From the NCBI GenBank assembly GCA_013306675.1, contig JABLUY010000220.1:1-60525 (forward strand): a stretch of 60,525 nucleotides of DNA, written 5' to 3'. The position numbers and the translations under genes are program-made. This DNA is from Thraustochytrium sp. TN22. Its lineage: Eukaryota; Sar; Bigyra; Thraustochytrida; Thraustochytriidae. Shown in pieces: positions 56,301 through 60,525 of the stretch. The notes below the pieces were generated by a model. That model had not been told where the DNA came from. It did not search any database and saw only the letters and a program-made list of their open reading frames with translations. Position 1 is the first letter of the stretch; every line of letters starts with the position of its first letter.

Positions 56301-59300
56301 CCTCGGTGTCCTCCAGGTCCTGGTCGTCCAAGGTGTCCAGGATGGCGTTCAGGCAGCACGTGCGACCCGGGCGCAGATTGATGGTCTGCGCCGACGCATT
56401 GCGCGTGGCGATCTCGTGCAGGCCCAGGACGAGCTCCGAAATGTTGCCGCGCGTTTGCGCCAGGCCCTCGATGAGGAGCTCGAGCAGGCGCCGCCGCATG
56501 CCGAGACCGGCGGTCTCGTCGAGGTCAAGGTCGGGCGCGCCGTCCTCGATGGGGTCGTGTACGTTGGGGTTGAAGCTGACGCCCTTGAAGGCCGAGTCGT
56601 CGAGGCCGGCAAAGCGGTCCATGAAACAACAAGCCATGTTCTCCACGAGCGGGCCCTGCTGCGCGCGGAGAAGTTTAACGACCGACCCGGTCGGCGACTG
56701 GCTCGAGAGGCGGAAGACCAGCTCAATCGCGTTGAGTCGCATCTCGGCCGAGTACGGGTAGCCGCAAAAGGCCGCGACGAGCGGCAGGCGATCGCGCTGG
56801 TGCGTGAAGAGGCGGTGCAGGCGCTCGAGGCGACTCTCCAGAGCAGCGTCCGAGGCGTGGATGCCGTCGAAGAACCACTCCTCGCGCTCGCTGACCTGCT
56901 TGAGCAGGCGCAGCGCCAGGCGCACAGCGTGCTCACGCCAGCGACCTCCAAGGTCGCCGTCGTCCCAGCCGTACCACTTGCCCTCCACCAGCTCGAACTG
57001 CTGCTGCTGCTCCGCCGGTGGGTCCATGGGTCGCCCCTGCTGGCCGTACATGAACTGTTGCTGCCCGTACTGCTGCTGCGGGTATTGCTGGTACGGCTGT
57101 TGATGCTGTTGGCCCTGCTGCCCATTGGCGTCGCCCCGAACGGGGCGGAAGCCGACAGACCGCAGCGCCGAGGCCCAGCCCGCGGCGTGCGGCTGAGAGA
57201 GCCAGGACGCGTAGCGGCCGCCATCGTATGCCGGCAGGCTCGCGCTGCCGCCGCTGGGGCGCATCGCCTCCACGCCGAACTGCATGCCGGGTGGCTCGCC
57301 TTGCGCGACGCTGGAGTTGCGCACGTCTGCGTTGGCGCGGTGCGAGGTGACGACGAACCACGGCTTCTTGCCCTGATTCCCGGTGGATTGCTGGAACTGC
57401 TGTTGCAGCAGGAAGGACTGCTGTGCGAAGCCGCCGCCATTCGCGGTGTTCTGGCCCATCTCGTTCATGTAGGTGTCCATGGCGTTCTCATACTGCTGCA
57501 GGTCAGCCGTCGAGGTGCTGGTGCGGCGCGTGCGTACACCTTCCTCGCCGCCGGCGTCGCGCACGAGCTCCAAGAGCTGGCGGAAGAAGGCGCCGCCTTC
57601 GAGCAGCTTGGCCATGACCCAGAAGCCTGTACTGTACGTCTGCGAGCCGTCGAAGTCGTTGCGTGCGCATGCGCTGTCGGCCGTGTACTCGCTGAGGATG
57701 TGGACGAAGATGCGCAGGCAGCCGGCGGCGAGCCGCCACTTCTCGCCCGAGTCGCGGTACTTGCGGTGGTCCAGTTTCAAAAAGACCTCAAAGAGCACGT
57801 ACTCGAGGTACGGCAGGAGGCCGACATTGCGCGGGGCGGCCATGGTCTGCTGCTGCACGGCCTGGAAGTAGCCCCCGCTCTGGCCCAGGTGGAAGGATGG
57901 TTGCTGCGGCTGCTGATGCTGCTCGTGGCGCAAGGTGGCGTCCTCATTACTTTGGCGCGGCTCAAGGTACTTGAAGTCCTCGTCCTGAACGTCACGCAGC
58001 AGCTTCCAGATGAGGTAGAGGTAGTTGTTGGTGAGCGGGTAGACGTTATGCACGGCCTCACAGTGGTTGAGGTCGAGCTTGATGGCTTCCGCGATGGTGG
58101 GTGCCGGAGTGCCCGCGACGCCGTTGCCGCTGACCGCACCGAAAGCGGGTGCCATCTGAAATCCGGGCGCATTTGCGTAGGCGCCCTGGGCGGACCACGG
58201 CGCCATGGCAGCGTCCTGGGCATGCGAGGCGTCCTCGAGGCGGGCCCAAAGATTCCTGCTCCTGGGCAGCGATTTGGCCATGTACGCGAGCGAGAGCACA
58301 AGCTGGCCCTTGAGAGCGGGCTCAAGCCCGCAGCGCAGGAGCGAAGCGGCAATACCGACGTACTCGTCGGCCGTCATGGCATGGCCCAGTACGGCATCTG
58401 GGGCGACGAGGCGCAGGCAGGCATTGAAGACCTCGAGCCAACAGGTGAGCACGAGCTGGTCCGCTAGCGGCATGGTTTCGGTGGCCGCAGAGCTTGGGCC
58501 AAACATGGAAGCGTGCTGGTGTTGGTGGAGATGGGCGTGCTGAGGTCCCTGCGCGAAGGCGTCGCCCGGCGTTGGCATTTGCGCGCGGCGCAACTCGTCC
58601 GCGACGGTGCGCAGCACCGCGAGGAACTTGCCAAAGTCGACCTGTGGCGTCTGCGTTTTGGACACGCGCGAGTAAATGGGTTGCAGCAGGAGGTGCACGT
58701 CCTGCGGCGTGCGCGGGATGGTGCTGAGAAATCCGAGCTGCGCGACGTAGAGCGAGGTCGGGTCGTTGTCTTGCTCGACTTCCTGCTCTACCGAATCGAG
58801 AAAGTTGCGCAACAGCATATCGTCGTGCCAGAGGCTCCTGACGCTTGCCATCCCGGCCGGCGGCTCGAGCGCGCGGAGTGCGCGCAGAAAGCCCAGCAGA
58901 TCCTCGAGCGTATCCGGGTAGGCGTCCTTGTCCGGTACGAGTGCTTTGGCGGACCCAGGCGGCTGGCCATTGAGGCTACCGCCGCGCTGGAAGGCCGCCA
59001 GGGAGTCGGCACCGGCGAAGCCGCCAGCGCTGGCCATGGATCCGGCGCGGTCCTCCCTTCGCACGCGCACGCCTTCGCGAGAACGCGTGGTGAAGAGGTC
59101 CTCCAGTAGTTGCTCAGAGCCGAGCGCAGTCTCAACGTTGGCGGTCACGAGCTTGTACGCGAGAGAGGAGAGCACGCTCAGGTGGTTGTCACGAAGCGCG
59201 TCCTGCATGAACTCGGCGCTGCGAACGAGCCCGCGCAGGTAGCCGAGGCCGCGCTGCGCGTAGCCGGCGTTGAGCACGTCGTTGCGATGCTGCTTGGAGG

Positions 59301-60473
59301 CGATGGCGTCGTTCGGGAAGTCCTCGGCGCGCAGGTCGCCGATAAAGGCGCCCCAGAGTAGGAGAAGCGCGCCACGCACGCCCTGGTGCCTCCACTTGGC
59401 GCTGGAGGCGCCGGCGCGCGCGGCCTGCGCGGCCGCGGGCTGCAGCAGTGCCGATGAGCCGACATCCTCGGCGCCAGTGTCAGAGCGCGAGGTCTCCAGC
59501 TCGCGCTCGCAGGCGCCAATGAAGTTTAGGTCCTGGCGCAGAACGGGCTTGGGCTGCACGCGGCCGGCCGCGCGGTCGTAAAGCGACTCGGTGCGGTCAA
59601 GCGCCACGGCGAGCGCCAACAGCAGCACGAGGTGCGCCTCGTAGGAGGCCATGGCCTCCTGCTCATGCGAGGCGAGGTCGAGCCAGCGGTTGGCCGACTC
59701 GCGGACGAGCGTCAGCAGCGCAAGCGTCTCCTCGTCTGTAGCGAACGTGCCGAGAAGGAGGATGTAGACGGCCTCGGCCATAACGCGGCGCTCCCGCTGC
59801 AGCGCCTCCACCTGGGCCGCGAGACTCGACATGTTGCGGCTCTGTGGCTTGAGCAGGGCGTCGATGCGCGCGTTGTGCGCACGCGACCGGCGAATGAGCA
59901 CTTCGCCAATCTTGTACTGCACCAGGAGCTCGTGCAGGGCGCCATGCAGGTGGTCCGCCATGGGCACCTCGTCCGGGTCGTTGGCGTGGCAGCGCAGGAG
60001 GCCCTCTAGCAGGCGCAGCTCCAGCTCGCGCTTGGCAAAGAAGAGGTCCACGGCCGCGCTGTAGTCGTCCGGGGCATCCTGGAAGCGCACGGCCAGGTCG
60101 CCCGGCAGCTCGGCTCGCCGCAGTGCGCAGTCCCACAGGTTGAGTGCCTCAAGCTCTGCCAGCTCCAGCTCCTCGGCCAGGCGCAGCACATTCACCACAT
60201 CCACCTCGAGGCCGGAGACGGCGGCCTTTTGGCTGCTATCGCGCTCCGGGTGCTGCAGCAGCTGCGCGGCGCGCGGCACGAAGCGGGCGCGCAGCGTCTC
60301 CGCCAGCGCCTCGGCCTCCGCATCACGCCCAGTGGAGCGCGCCAGCACGTTCAATTTCTCATTCCATCGCGTCAGTTCCACGAGCAAGGTGCCAAAGCGC
60401 CGCACGTTCTGCAGCGCCTTTTCCACCGCCTCGCGATTGTGCTGCCGCGGCCCGATTGGCGCCAGTTGTGTCA

Positions 60474-60525
<52 letters not shown>
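53317..60525 (-). CDS. Nup192/Nup205-family inner-ring nucleoporin, 5' end outside the window
   Basis: At least 2402 codons, open to the right edge. There is no ATG between the edge and codon ~140, so the N-terminus lies beyond the window. Large alpha-solenoid scaffold nucleoporins of this family build the inner ring of the nuclear pore. Family-like blocks: ALNLWDCALRRAELPGDL, SLAAQVEALQRERRVMAEA, VRGALLLLWGAFIGDL, DPTSLYVAQLGFLSTIPRTP, TNNYLYLIWKLLRDVQDED, then a long helical C-terminal half. Inserts include a Gln/Tyr/Gly-rich stretch (about 57000-57130) and a Gly-rich stretch (55305-55395). The visible N-terminal end is a 17-Gln tract, (CTG)17 on the plus strand at 60475-60525. The Nup205 assignment rests on size, helical pattern and these blocks. 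Confidence 0.75.
60475..60525. repeat. CTG/CAG microsatellite encoding polyQ, reaching the window end
   Basis: Seventeen perfect CTG triplets on the plus strand, in frame as polyglutamine in the minus-strand nucleoporin. The tract is cut by the window end, so its true length is unknown. Confidence 0.93.

Noticed and set aside
56416-58467. 683-codon plus-strand ORF inside the nucleoporin gene
   Set aside because: Antisense shadow; composition is typical of the reverse complement of G/C-ending codons.

Overview
The window is nuclear DNA from a GC-rich, intron-poor eukaryotic microbe. Eukaryote-only genes (PCNA, TAF2, a Nup205-type nucleoporin, makorin, a PHO80-type cyclin) and a Pol III-type tRNA-His with a T-run terminator show this. 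Coding regions are strongly G/C-biased at third positions. Most genes are single open frames; three introns are well supported and a fourth is possible. The layout would suit a thraustochytrid-like stramenopile or another GC-rich protist, but that is inference: no lineage marker was decisive.

Layout. 0-8 kb: makorin E3 ligase (+), AFG1-type mitochondrial ATPase with one intron (+), DH-PH RhoGEF (-), then a coiled-coil protein (-) followed by an uninterrupted (CTG)50 tract in its 3' flank. 8-15 kb: PCNA (+) and a DHX57-like DExH helicase (-) whose 3' end is partly duplicated in its own downstream flank. 15-20 kb: three tandem zinc-free MDR (quinone-oxidoreductase-like) paralogs (+), two with N-myristoylation-type starts. 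20-24.2 kb: an intact 1273-codon minus-strand gene with a Cys cluster, an AT-hook and a transposase-like core, preceded by two tandem palindromes and tRNA-His. 24.8-32 kb: PHO80-like cyclin (+), a 41-bp minisatellite, a membrane RING-H2 ligase (-) and a large low-complexity RING protein (-). 32-35.3 kb: very GC-rich simple-sequence DNA with no convincing gene. 35.3-36.4 kb: a low-complexity polyQ ORF. 37.2-38.9 kb: a compositionally distinct, frameshifted transposase-like relic. 39.7-48 kb: three-exon membrane protein (-), folate-receptor-like secreted protein (-), F-box/JmjC dioxygenase (+), NmrA-type SDR (-), TDA3-like FAD oxidoreductase (-). 48.7-60.5 kb: TAF2 (+) converging on a giant Nup192/Nup205-family nucleoporin (-) that runs off the right end through a polyQ tract.

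Functionally this is mostly housekeeping: ubiquitin ligation (three RING-type proteins plus one F-box protein), replication, transcription initiation, RNA unwinding and nuclear transport. There is no operon-like organisation. The accessory signals are the tandem oxidoreductase cluster, two unrelated transposase-derived loci, and dense intergenic tandem repeats, including a recurring CTAGCTAG palindrome seen only between genes.
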